A stretch of DNA of 64,000 bases from assembly GCF_000004825.1 (NCBI RefSeq), contig NW_008805065.1, positions 1,488,001 through 1,552,000 on the forward strand, written 5' to 3'. The notes under the pieces are model-generated. The model was not told the DNA's origin, searched no databases, and worked only from the letters and a program-made list of their open reading frames with translations. The translations under genes were made by a program, and so were the position numbers. This DNA is from Heterostelium album PN500 (Eukaryota; Evosea; Eumycetozoa; Acytosteliales; Acytosteliaceae). This document shows, in pieces, positions 24,564 through 35,511 of the stretch (position 1 is the first letter of the stretch; the number at the start of each line of letters is the position of its first letter).

Positions 24564-26357
24564 ATGTCTTTAAAAAGAAAATCAAATAACACAAATGATA
24601 TAAGTTCGAGTTCTGCCGAAACTTTCGAAAGTAGTATATCGAATTTCAAAATAAGAAAAGAAGATTTTAAACTTGATTTTGATGATGAAATTGTAAGATC
24701 TTCAATAATAAATAATAATACATTTCCACAACCAATATTGCGTTAAAAATAAAATCGACTAAACTAATATTTCTATTATTTTTAGATGACACCTAAAAAG
24801 ATATTGATTCAAGGATTTAATGGTGGAATCAGACAACAACAACAACAACAACAACAACAATCGTCATTTGGACACCTTTCCAATCAGGAGAACAGAAGGG
24901 TTGGTGCTACCACACCAAAGAGAAAATCTGTTAATAATCTTTTGTCAGAGTTTAGCAACAACTCTGCACCATTATCTCCACTCAATCTAGAGAATATCAA
25001 TAATATAGCATCACCCACTTTTAAATCATCGTCGAGCTCTTCACTCTCGTCCTCTCCCTATGAGAAAAAGCTACAGGATGGATTCGCAGTGCCAGCACCT
25101 GTCAACCCAGCAATTACAAAGTTGAAACAAAAGGAATTGCTAGCATCATTATCACAGTTACAATCACCAAAAACCAAACCCGTAGTCATCTCTTCGCCAA
25201 CCACAATTCCAACTACTACTACCCCAACAGCAACAGCAGTTAAAAACACAACAAATAGTTCAACTCCATCGAAATTAAAGACACCAATTAAATCTCTTAA
25301 TACATTTGCAGTAAGTATTTATAATAGTATAAATTTAAATTATACTTATAGTTTAATCTATTCTTTTTTTTTTTTTTTTTTTTTTGGATTTTCTATAATA
25401 ATACTACACCAGTCACCATCTCTTAAGAGATCTAATACTCCAACCAATGTTATTATACCTTTATCCAATATGACTGTTTCATCACCAAAAAAGTTACAGG
25501 TAGATGAGGAGTGCAACGATTCACCTTCACCACCCTCCAATGATCCCGTTACCGTACGAAAGTCACCGTCGCCAACAAGAACCAAGTCACCATCGAAAAA
25601 GACAAATATGATCAACAAGAGAATTAAGGATATCAAGCAATGCGAGACTACAATTAAATCCGATGTCCATCCATCCAAAGTTATTTCTGGCTCAAAGATG
25701 TTAACAAAGCATCAACAACAACCAAGTGCATCAACCAAACCAACAGCTAAAACAACAACAACAACAATTCCAAGAATGAAATCATCATTGTCAAACTCAT
25801 CGATTGCGACACCAATCAAGTCAGTAAGCAGCGGCAGCAACAGCACCACCACTACACCAATCAAATCTATATCAACACCAATAACATCATTGACACCATT
25901 AAAACGTCAAAATGAAACAATAACAACACTTGTATCCTCCTCCTCCTCTATCGGCAACAAATCAGTATCTACGCCAATTGTTAAAAAGATTAAACCAACT
26001 ATAACTACAACACCAACAACAATAACAACACCAGTATCATCCAAGTTCAAATCGGTTTCAATGGAGACTTCTGCTACTAAAAGACCAATGCCAACAACAA
26101 CAACACCTGTATCTATTTCCAAGAGAGATCTAACATTGTCTTCAAGCAGAAAGCAATCAAAAAGACCGGTAGAGACGTCAGCCAACGATGACATCGATTT
26201 TGAATCTCGAATTGAATCAGCATTGATTGCAGCTGCACAAGGTACAATCATCTCTGGAAGTCTATTACTAAGCTCACCGGAGCGTGCTAAATTAGAACAA
26301 CAACAATTGGAACAAAAGAGCAAATGGTCACCAATTAAGAGAAACAAACAAATATGA
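24564..26357 (+). CDS. unrecognised Ser/Thr-Pro-rich basic protein
   Basis: Exons: 24564-24692, 24786-25310, 25413-26357, giving 532 residues. I do not recognise a domain. The chain is basic and mostly disordered, with a Gln run near residue 55. It has many SP/TP dipeptides next to K/R (possible proline-directed kinase sites, for example SPTRTKSPSKK), and repeated TPIKS-type segments. The second intron (25311-25412, GTAAGT...CACCAG) contains no in-frame stop, so an annotation by ORF alone would wrongly translate it as a hydrophobic Phe-rich insert. The first junction is chosen at GAAATT|GTAAGA (24693), which keeps the frame; the alternative GTTAAA donor at 24742 gives a 44-nt intron and a stop. 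A nuclear or cytoskeletal CDK-regulated role would suit its promoter and composition, but this is a guess. Confidence 0.65.
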
Positions 26358-26639
26358 AGAGTAACTTACTCTTAACACTAATCAACCTATAAATTTGAGA
26401 ATATTTAATTATATTACTCATTTTATCAAAAAAATTAACTTTTTTAAATAAATTATACATATTACTAATGATTGAGCTAGCTTATTATAAACTTGAACTT
26501 CTAATAATAAAAAAAAAAAAAAAGAAATTTCCTTTTCTTTTAAAGATATTTTTTAATTTCATTGTCCGATGCATTTCATTATTTTAGTTTTTTTTTTTTT
26601 GTTTATATAACTAGTCTTTTGATAGTAGATAGACAGATA

Positions 26640-27221
26640 ATGAGTGAACAAAAGAATGTTGGATGTGGTCACCACGATCACAACGATGATGATATCAATT
26701 CAATATCAAAAGATTTAGATACAAAGATACATTTGACAGAGGATCAATGTAAATGTGAAACAAAAGAAGGTGAACCTGACGTAGATATGTTAGATCTTCA
26801 AAAATCAATTGATAGCAAAGTAAATAATAATAATAGTAATAGTAATAATGATACAAGTAATAAAAAGACAATAAAAGGTAGAGCAGAAGTAATTTGTTCA
26901 AAGTGTGGATGTTGTAAATTAGTACCACTCAAAATACCATTCTATGGACCTTATACTATTAGAGGACTTCAAAAGGGTGTAAAATATGAATACTGCACAT
27001 GTGGTCTCACAAAGAATCAACCGTTCTGCGATAAATCACATGTTGGCACTGGCTTTAAACCAATACCTTTTACACTGGAGAAAGAGCAGACAATCTGGTT
27101 ACTTTGTGGTTGCAGATACTCACAGAATCTGCCTTATTGCGATGCTGAACATTCCAAGTTACCTTTTAATCCAAAGGATCCACCATGTAGATGTGATAAA
27201 GCAAAAGAATTAGAATTTTAA
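26640..27221 (+). CDS. double CDGSH iron-sulfur domain protein
   Basis: A single exon encodes 193 residues. Two CDGSH-type 2Fe-2S binding motifs are seen: CTCGLTKNQPFCDKSH at about residues 119-134, and CGCRYSQNLPYCDAEH at about 156-171. Each has the three-Cys/one-His ligand set. Tandem motifs with the spacing seen here are typical of CISD3/Miner2-type proteins, which are mitochondrial in animals. The N-terminal ~80 residues are hydrophilic (His/Asp-rich, then an Asn run) and do not look like a classic mitochondrial presequence. Two further Cys clusters, CSKCGCC before the first motif and CRC at the C-terminus, are unusual. No transmembrane helix is visible, unlike CISD1/2. The start is the ATG at 26640; upstream sequence in frame is T-rich leader. 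Confidence 0.85.
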   Translation: MSEQKNVGCGHHDHNDDDINSISKDLDTKIHLTEDQCKCETKEGEPDVDMLDLQKSIDSKVNNNNSNSNNDTSNKKTIKGRAEVICSKCGCCKLVPLKIPFYGPYTIRGLQKGVKYEYCTCGLTKNQPFCDKSHVGTGFKPIPFTLEKEQTIWLLCGCRYSQNLPYCDAEHSKLPFNPKDPPCRCDKAKELEF

Positions 27222-27391
27222 ATCATTCATTGATTAATAATAAATAAAATAAAATATAATCAATTGATTGTAATTGTATATTAACTCAATGAGGTAGTTC
27301 TTCTTTATTAGGATTTGCTTATTCAATCATTGTTTCAAAAAAAAAAAAAAAATCAATTACTTAGAAATAACGAATTTTTTCAAAATAGGTG

Positions 27392-27406
27392 TTGGCGTTG
27401 GCGCCA
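27392..27406 (+). promoter_or_regulatory. E2F-like TTGGCG/TTGGCGCC element upstream of ung
   Basis: Two adjoining TTGGCG units, the second extended to TTGGCGCCA, lie about 90 bp upstream of the uracil-DNA glycosylase ATG in otherwise AT-rich DNA. This matches the TTSSCGC core bound by E2F/DP factors, which commonly control S-phase repair genes. Binding in this organism is inferred. Confidence 0.45.
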
Positions 27407-27495
27407 TAAAAATAATAATGGTTTAATACTGTTTATTGAATCAATTAAATTTTATAAGTTATAAATTAAATATTTATATATAATATATATTAAAA

Positions 27496-28672
27496 ATGTC
27501 AAGTCAACAGAAAATAAGTGATTATTTTTCGAAGAGAAAAAATACTGAAGATGAAACGACTGTAAAGGAGGAGAGTAAAGTCACAGAAAATGCCTCTGAT
27601 GATGATAGCAATCATCCAGACGAAGATCAAAAGATAAAGAAGAGAAAAACCAACAATTCAAAGGTTTTAAAGAAAGAAAAAAAGATAAAAAGGAGAAGAG
27701 GAAGAAGAAGATAAAGTTGAAGAAAAAGATAAAGTTGAAGAAAAAGTAGAGATTAAAGCTAAAGAAGAAGTAGAAGAGGATAACGTATCTACTGAAGAAG
27801 AGAAAGAGAAAGAGAAAGAGAAAGAAGAAAAAGTTGAAGTTAAAAAACCAGCGAAATTAGTGCCATTAAAACCAGCAGGTGGAAAGAAACAAGCATCAAT
27901 ACCACAATTGAAAACATCAACTTCTTCCACTTCTTCATTGGAATCATCTGCACAATCACCTGATTCGAGTGACCCAAGAGACTTTAGCAATATTCTGGAC
28001 TACCTCAAGGATGAAAGTTGGAAGAATGCTCTAAAGTCAGAGTTTGAAAAAACATACTTTAAAAAGATTATCAAGGAGCTCAATAGCACCGGTGCCAACA
28101 CAAAGGAGCCAATCTACCCACCAAAGGACGAGATTTTCACTGCTCTCAACTGGACACCGTTAGACAAGGTAAAAGTTGTCATTGTCGGACAAGATCCATA
28201 CCATGGACCTGGACAAGCTCATGGACTTGCCTTCAGTGTCAAGAAAGGTGTCAAACCACCACCCAGTCTTGTCAATATCTACAAGGAGCTAACCACCGAT
28301 ATCGAAGGATTCAAAACACCGAACCACGGATTCCTTGAGAAGTGGGCCAAACAAGGTGTTCTGATGCTCAACGATACGCTCACTGTGACACAGGCCAAGC
28401 CAAACTCGCATCAGCCATTCGGATGGTCGGCTTTTACCGACGCAATCATGAAGGTCATCAACGAGCAATGCGAAAACGTAGTGTTTATATTCTGGGGAGC
28501 GTTCGCCAAGAAGAAAGGAAAGGAAATCTCCAGAAAGAAACACCATGTCATCGAAAGTGGACATCCATCACCGCTGTCCGTCAGGACATTCATGGGAACC
28601 AAACCATTTTCGAAAACCAACGATTATCTCAAATCAATTGGCCAAGAGGAAATCGACTGGACATTGCAATGA
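27496..28672 (+). CDS. ung: uracil-DNA glycosylase (UNG, family 1) with PCNA-binding N-terminus
   Basis: The N-terminus carries SQQKISDYF, a good PIP box (Qxx-I-xx-YF) for PCNA binding. A Lys/Glu-rich linker follows, then a full UNG fold. Catalytic motif A is GQDPYHGPGQAHG (Asp activates water). The other motifs are PPSLVNIYKEL (5'-side loop), LMLNDTLTV (with the uracil-recognition Asn), and motif B GHPSPLS (catalytic His and minor-groove loop). The enzyme removes uracil from DNA in base excision repair in the nucleus. The PIP box and the catalytic domain lie in two frames that differ by one base. The first frame is open to 27714 and the second is open from 27689, and the break falls in an A/G-only Lys/Glu tract. 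No plausible intron is present, so a sequencing or assembly indel, or a real mutation in the linker, is likely. Confidence 0.87.
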
Positions 28673-28942
28673 ATAAGATGAACAAAAATAGGTTTTTTTG
28701 TTTTGTAATTTACAATTTTAAATATATTTGTTTTTATTATAATCATAGGTTTTCCATTTTTTTTGTTTAAAATACAAATCCATTTCTCTACAACTTATTA
28801 TTATTATTATTTGTTTGTTTTTATAATTATTATTATTATTACTATTATTATTATTACTAGATAAATGGATTCAAAATAAATAAGGTTGTTTTTTTTTTTC
28901 TTTTATGACTTTAGTTAATTATTATTGTTATTGTTATTATTA

Positions 28943-31900
28943 TTATTTAAGTTCAGTTGAAGAAGGAGGTTCTTCATCGATTGAACACTGTGAATTAAAT
29001 GAAGAGTTTAGCGATGCCGGTGAGGTGTTGTTTGGACTGGCATCGAGAGCATCCGATGATGAATGGTGATTCATCATTTCGGTTAGTTGAACTGAAATCT
29101 CCTCGAAACATGTTTTGCAAATTCTAGCTTTCTTTCCTGGTAGGTATTGTGAGAGATCTGTAACTGGACAACAATCATTACAATAAATCTTTCCACATTT
29201 TCTACAATGATGCTAATAATTAAAAAAGAAAATTATTGTTAGTATCAAATATATATTTAAATGGTTTAAAGTTTGTCTTTGTTTAAATTTACTTACTCTT
29301 CTTCTTGTCATAGTAAAACTTGAAGAACAATGCATACATGCTTTAACCATTTGATCTTTCAACCAAATTGGTTTGGTACGTATTTCATTTTCATTTTCTT
29401 CGGTTGGGATTGAATTCTCGAGTTCCTTGAGAATCTCACTCGGTGACATTGATCCACGCTTCTCAAAGATTGACGATCGTTGTGCTTCACAATCTGGATT
29501 CTGTTGGACCAGATTAGTGATGACCTCATTCAACATCTTCATCCAACTCTGTTTATCTGCCTCCGATGGTGCACATAAAAAGTATGTTTTATTTGGTGAA
29601 ATGATTTGGAATAAACAATTAAATCCTTAGTTTAATAAATAGTTGATTGAAAAACATTAGTAAGTTAACACAGTTATTCAATGGAAATCATATTAGATTA
29701 TTACATACTTGGAGTATCAGGTAAATCTTTAACCCAACATTGTAATAGTGGAAAAGAATGTTTGAAACGATAGAGATTCTTCTTTTCCTTTTGGGCATAG
29801 ATAAGCAGATCGTTAAAGAGGAAAAAGTGACGGGTGTTGACTACACGATCCGATATCTTTTTGAGATCACCCTCTTTGAAGAAAACACGTGTTGGCTTTA
29901 CAATATCTTCGTCCATTCCTACCAGACTGTTCTGAATGTCCAATACTCTGTGCTTGATCTGGAATTGCAGTAGACGTTCGTCCAACTCAGAAGCAACCGA
30001 GCCAATCATTGTCAATGCCTCCTTGAGATCAACGTAATCGACATGATTCTCTGGTGACTTGGCCAAGAGATTCTCCAACAACAACTTGTATCTTGGGATT
30101 CTTTGAATTGGCATAATTAAATAACTTGATAAATTCAATCCTTTTGATGCTGGTTTTAATAAACATTTCTAAAAAAATAATAAAATAAAACAAATAACCA
30201 ATTAGAATGATGTGATTGTTTTTGCTTCTAAAAATCAAATCTCTTAAGATCTATTTTGGCAACATACTGAAAGGAAAGATGAAAAACTTGGATTCGATTT
30301 GGTTAAACTACTTAGTAATAATATTGAAGAGTTGTATGAATTTGAATATACTGTATAAGCTCTTAAAAATGGTGCCTAATAACATAAAAACAACAAAAAT
30401 TAATAATAAACTTTTTTGTCATAACTAATTTTAATACTTTACCATCTTTAAAAATACGTCACCAATCTTTTGAGTGTCAGACCACTTATCGATTCTTGAT
30501 TCAAAATCAGTTAAAAAATGTCTTGTGAATATTAAATATAGTATCAATATTCATAAAGATACTATTGATCTCATCGACTGAAAGTATTTTGTCTTTTGAA
30601 TTTGATTTATCTCTTAGAGGTAAAACGAATATCTAAATAGAATAGAAACAAGTATTAATAAACATAAATTTCATAACTTTACGATCAATAACTCATTATT
30701 AACTTACAGTTATAATTCTATTTAAATTATTTATATATTTCTTCTCTGTCGATAGAATCTCTTGAGCAAGATAGTTTCTTTGAGTCATGTCTGCTGCACT
30801 TCCTGTTTTTGCTGATGCTGTTGTTGTTGTTGTAGATGAGCTTGATGCATTGGCAGTTGAAGTGGTGGTGGTAGTAGTAGTTGTTGTTTTGTTATTATTA
30901 TTATTATTTTTGGAAGATAGGGCTGGTGATGATGGTGAAGATGTAACTGGTGATCCTGTTGTTGGTGTGTTGGTTGCAGATGAATTGGCGCTATTATTGT
31001 TGTTTGGTTTGTTGTTTGTTGTTGGTGTGGAAGTTGTTGATCTTGGTGTTGTTGGAGTGGTCGATGACGACGACGACGATGAAATGGTTTCATCATCCTC
31101 TTCATCGCTGCTGTTGTCTTCTTCCTTCTCTATGATCACCGTTTTGAGGAATTTCTTTGCATTGATCGTCGATGTTGGTGTCATGGCCACCGGTTTAGGC
31201 AGTACACCACCTCGTTTCGGTATCGATATACTGTTGCTCTGGTTCGAACCAGGTGTTTGGTTGAAGCTGGCGTCTCTCGGTGGCAGTGCAGGTTTTTTGG
31301 CGATGGGACGCGTCAATCCTTCCGACGACAGTGGAATCGGTGGAGTCTGAGAGCGTGGTGAATTGTTGTTGCTATAGGTGGGAAGTGTTGGTGTCGACGA
31401 AGTAAGATTATTGGTACTGGCCGAGTGTTGTAGTGTCTTTTTGTAGGTGGGTGTCGATGGTGGTGTTGCTGGTGCTGCTGGTTTTTTGAAAAAATTATTG
31501 TTTTGTATGGGTGACGGTGAAGGTGATGAGGTGTGCGCTGAGGAGGAATGTGGAAGTGTGCCGTAGGAAGACGATAGATTTACACTGGGAATCTTTTTAA
31601 AAGTATGATTTCCACTGGAACTGAGTGGTGGTGTATTTACTGGTGATGATTTGCCAAATTGTGATACTGGTAATGGTGATGTTGTGCCGCTGCTGCTGTT
31701 GCTGTTCAATTTTGGCGATGCTTGTCCAACGTCATCACTGTTACTCGATAGATAGGTTGGTTTGGCGGATTGCGGTGGAGGTGGAGGTGGTGTAGATCCA
31801 ACCCTATTACTATTTATACCTTGACTATTATTATTTGATTGACTATTATTATTATTTTGTTGTTGATTAGGAGTTGATGATGATGAATGAAGGTTGTTAG

Positions 31901-32090
31901 GTGGTGCACCGGCAGCAGTTGTGCTTGAAGATGACATTTTTCTAAGTTGTGATGCAACTGATGATGCCGATAATCTTGTCATACTTCCAGTGGGCGTGGG
32001 TGGTGGTGGTGTTGATGGTGGAGGTGTTGAGGTAGTGGTGGGTGTTGTCATTGTTTTTTTCACGCCATTTGATTGATTATTTTTATTCAT
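28943..32090 (-). CDS. RhoGEF with DH, PH and FYVE domains
   Basis: Exons on the minus strand: 30708-32090, 30443-30632, 30268-30375, 29709-30168, 29297-29625, 28943-29212, about 912 residues. The first ~440 residues are disordered Ser/Pro/Thr/Asn-rich, with PPPPTP-type proline runs. The DH domain begins at NYLAQEILSTEKKYINNL and includes YLIMPIQRIPRYKLLLENLL, the GEF signature helix. A PH domain follows (REFFLF-like NTRHFFLFNDLLIYA, then a C-terminal Trp helix ADKQSWMKML). Last is a FYVE finger with WLKD, RRRHHCRKCG and RICKTC, the set that binds PI3P on endosomes. It is predicted to activate Rho/Rac GTPases at PI3P membranes, like animal FGD proteins but with one PH domain. Exon 2 needs one base fewer than present, at an A6 run (30513-30518), to stay in frame. 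The ATG at 32090 is the first available. Confidence 0.85.
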
Positions 32091-33486
32091 ATTTGTGTTA
32101 TTGTGAAATTTCAATGTTTGTGACAGATATCTTTTTAGTTTCCTCTTTCTTTGACGCAAAGTATATTGTTTTGGTTGTTTTTGGTTAAAGTTGGTTTAGT
32201 TTTTGGTTATTTGGCTGGCTGTAGATGGTTATCTTAAAATATCTATATTTTCACAGCAATGTAATTGATTGACTGATTGATTGATGGAATGTTATTGTTA
32301 TTATTGTTTCTTCTTCAATTTTGTTGTTTGGTTGGCTGTCATAGCAAACATTATATTATTTAGAGTTTAATGTTTTTTTGTCTGGGCTGTTGTTGTTTAT
32401 TGGTTTTGGCTTTTTTTAATTTTGATTTTGTACTCTCCAAACTTTACAATGAATTAATTATTATTCTGAAGAATATTAAATGTTATTGCTATTACAATCG
32501 GGTGTTGCTTCTATTTGCAAAGTTATAATAAGGGGGGACCAAATAGAGATGATGGGTAAAAAAAACACAAAAAAATCAAAATCAAAAAACTCTTTTCTTT
32601 CTTTCTGTGTGTGTTGGATATGATAATAAATAAAATACAAAAAAAAACAATTTGTTTTTTTTAAAAAAAAATCTTATAACTTTTTTTTTTTTTTTAAATT
32701 AAACTAATATAAAGGTTGTGTGGTGGGTTGTTATTGTTTTAAAAACAAATAAATAGATAAATAAATAGATAGATAGATAGAGATATATGTTATATACAGA
32801 TTATTTAATATGTCAAATTTGTTTAATTGACTTGCTAGATCAATCAAACAAAATTAAATAAATAGTGCAAAGAAGAATATAATTAAAAAAACAAAAAGAA
32901 AAAAAAACACAAGGAGCACTAAATATTATAAAACTTTTATTTTTAATTGAAAATGATGTTGTATTGGTGTAATAATGGTGAATTGATGAACGTGGTAATA
33001 AGACTTCTAACCAACAAACTAAATAATTATAATATTGGATAACACAAAAAAACCAAAAAAAAAGTGAAAATATTTTGTTGACATTGATTTTTCAAAAAAA
33101 AAAAAAAAAAAAAAAAGTTTTAAAAATAAAATTGGTTTTCAAAAAAAAAGTCGATTTGATAAGATCAGCAGTTGGTTTGCTGGGGTGTTTCGACTTTATC
33201 ATACCGCAAACACCGTAAATCAATTTATAGATAATTATTTATATCTTACGATCAAAAATATATTATTAAGACTAAATTAAATATCCTTTTTCAATTATTA
33301 TTATTATTATTTGTAAATATTTTGGGTTTTGTTTATATTTTAGTTTCATATAAAGAAATATACCAATAGATTTATTATTATTATTGTTGTTTTTATTATG
33401 ATAATTTGATTTTAAATTTGTTTAGTTTATGTACAGGTTATAGAGTGTTTTGGTGGTTTTAATTGTATGGTTTTGGTTGATTGTTT
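32091..33486. other. 1.4-kb intergenic region upstream of the RhoGEF gene
   Basis: No coding sequence is visible on either strand. The first part (32091-32560) is T/TTG-rich, consistent with a CA-rich leader or promoter of the minus-strand RhoGEF gene. The remainder is poly-A/poly-T with an ATAG repeat at about 32755-32780. The end belongs to the 3' region of the oxygenase gene. Confidence 0.5.
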
Positions 33487-34464
33487 TTAGTATTTTTGTT
33501 TTTTATATTCATAAGTATCAAGGAATCTACTTTGAAGATAATCACCGGCACTGATAGGTTTGTATTTTGGTGGTGATGAATCTGAGCAACATGAAGGAAT
33601 GCATTCAACAATGGTATCGGTGTGAGGTTCACCAAAGAATGGAATCGAATAGCGATGAACACCTTTTGGTGGTCTAAGGACACGGTGTGCTGTCGATCGG
33701 TAGATATCGTTGGTCCATCGTTGAAGCATATCACCGATGTTCACAACGTATGAATCTTTAACAAACGGTACATCTATCCACTCGTCACTCATCGTCTTTA
33801 CTTGTAGTCCACCAACATCGTCCTGTTGTAGTATCGTTAGAATACCGTAGTCGGTGTGTTCACCACCACCGAGCACAATCTCTCCAGTGTTTGGTAAGTC
33901 AAGATTCGCAGTGTAGTGCATTAGTCGCATCGCTGCCAACGGGTAGTCGTAGTGACGCGCAAAGTATTCACGATCCAAATTCAAAGCCGATGCAATTGCA
34001 CGAAGTAGCATGCATATTATATTCTTCATATCGAGATAGTGCTCGTCGATAAGATCGATCGTAGCTTGATCGAATGCACTCGGTCTTGGATTGGGTCCAT
34101 AGAGTTTGTGTAGATACAATGGATTGTCAGGTGACATTTTCATACCGAATTCAAGTGTTTCCTTCTCGTCGTGTGGTGATAACGGGTTGAGTTGTTCCAA
34201 CTGGAAACCTCCATAGCCTCTGTGAAACTGATTCTTTGTCATATCGACCTCCAACTTTTTCTCCATCGGCAAACCAAAGAAAAATCTACTGATTTCCATC
34301 ATCTTTTCGAATCTTTCACTTGGGATTTGGTGTCCAACGATATAAAAGAATCCGATTCCTCTGCTTACTTCGTCAATCTCCTTTGCCACCTTATTCCATT
34401 TCGAAACATCATCACTCCACAATCCACTTATATCAATTATTGGTAAACTTTTTAATTGTTCCAT
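33487..34464 (-). CDS. 2-oxoglutarate/Fe(II)-dependent dioxygenase, isopenicillin-N-synthase-like
   Basis: An intronless gene of 325 residues. The N-terminal block PIIDISGLW...GIGFFYIVGHQIP is the DIOX_N domain. The double-stranded beta-helix core shows the iron ligands HTDYG (His and Asp) and STAHRV (second His), and the 2-oxoglutarate-binding RYSIPFF. All key residues are present, so an active enzyme is likely. The family covers plant-type hormone and secondary-metabolite oxygenases and fungal/bacterial IPNS relatives. The substrate cannot be read from the sequence. No signal peptide, so it is cytosolic. The start is the ATG at 34464, which puts the DIOX_N domain about 10 residues in. Its promoter region is shared with the divergent acetyltransferase gene 317 bp away. 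Confidence 0.9.
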   Translation of the reverse strand: MEQLKSLPIIDISGLWSDDVSKWNKVAKEIDEVSRGIGFFYIVGHQIPSERFEKMMEISRFFFGLPMEKKLEVDMTKNQFHRGYGGFQLEQLNPLSPHDEKETLEFGMKMSPDNPLYLHKLYGPNPRPSAFDQATIDLIDEHYLDMKNIICMLLRAIASALNLDREYFARHYDYPLAAMRLMHYTANLDLPNTGEIVLGGGEHTDYGILTILQQDDVGGLQVKTMSDEWIDVPFVKDSYVVNIGDMLQRWTNDIYRSTAHRVLRPPKGVHRYSIPFFGEPHTDTIVECIPSCCSDSSPPKYKPISAGDYLQSRFLDTYEYKKQKY

Positions 34465-34781
34465 ATTATTAATTCTCAATTAAATTTAACAATTTAACAA
34501 TATTAATTAAACCAACATGTTGATAATAATGATAATGTACATTATCATACTTTTTCTCTTCTTTAAATTTTAACAAATTTTTTTTGATTTAAAATGGGGG
34601 TGAAATATGTTATTGGGCAATCACACACATAACACACAGATGATCTTATTTTAAATTTCTTTTTATTAATTTAATTTTTTAACTCTTAGGTTTAAAGCCT
34701 TTGTCCTCATTAAATGAAACCATTGATAATATTAAATCAAGATATAGATAATTGTTTTTTTATTTATTTAAACACATAGTG
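34465..34781. promoter_or_regulatory. short divergent promoter region
   Basis: 317 bp of AT-rich DNA separates the start codons of the oxygenase (-) and the SSAT-like acetyltransferase (+). An inverted-repeat-like ATAATGATAATGTACATTATCAT palindromic patch lies at about 34525-34550. I see no other defined site. Confidence 0.4.
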
Positions 34782-35424
34782 ATGGAACCAATTGAATATA
34801 GATTTGAAATAAGAACTTCAAAAAAAGAGGATATGGAAAGAGTGTTTGAACTTGTCAAAGAATTGGCAGATTTTCAAAATATGTTAGAAAAGGTAATCAT
34901 TTTATTAAAGAAAAAAAATAAAATAAAATGATTTATAAAATTATAATTATAATTAATCCCAAAAAATAAATAAATAATAGTTTACAGGTTCAAAAGAAGA
35001 TTTAGAGAAATGGACATTTGGTGAGCATAAATTATTATATATATATTGTGGATGGCTATGTCCAGTTAGTGAAGATTGTTATATACCACCAAAGATGATT
35101 GGATATACTATCCATTTCTTGAATTACTCAACTTTCAAACATATACCCGGAATCTACTTGGAAGATATATATGTACAACCAGAGTATAGAGGTAAAGGCT
35201 ATGGAAAAGCATTGCTTCTGAATCTCTGTAAGATCGCAAAAGACAACGAATTTGATATTGTTGAATGGCAGGTTCTAGATTCCAACAAGTCATCTATAGA
35301 TTTCTACGAATCAATGGGTGCCAAACCAATAAGAGAATGGGTTCAATATCGTTTATCAGGTGAAAATACAAAACATTGTGCAATGGAATTTGATAGTTTA
35401 AATTTGGTAATAAATAAAAAGTAG
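34782..35424 (+). CDS. GNAT acetyltransferase, diamine (SSAT)-like
   Basis: Exons 34782-34892 and 34981-35424, giving 184 residues. The fold follows spermidine/spermine N1-acetyltransferase: IRTSKKEDMERVFELVKELADF at the start, then IYLEDIYVQPEYRGKGYGKALL carrying the acetyl-CoA pyrophosphate loop (RGKGYG), then EWQVLDSNKSSIDFYESMGA. Animal SSAT1/SSAT2 have the same order (YLEDFFV, RGFGIG, EWNEPSINFY). The likely reaction is acetyl transfer from acetyl-CoA to a small amine such as a polyamine or thialysine. Which amine is uncertain, since SSAT2-type enzymes prefer thialysine. Compared with SSAT there is a short insertion (PVSEDCYIPP) before strand 4. Cytosolic. Confidence 0.85.
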
Positions 35425-35511
35425 AGTGTATAAAGTTGTAAAAAAGAATAAAGTAAAAAAAAAAATAGAATAGAATATAGTTTATTGTTTATGAAACAAA
35501 AGGTGAGATTG

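Noticed and set aside
28342-28770. 142-codon alternative frame inside ung
   Set aside because: The frame overlaps conserved UNG motifs in the correct frame and has no independent support.
30787-31350. 187-codon plus-strand frame opposite the RhoGEF gene
   Set aside because: A mirror of the Ser/Thr/Asn-rich minus-strand exon 1, composed of Val/Leu runs.
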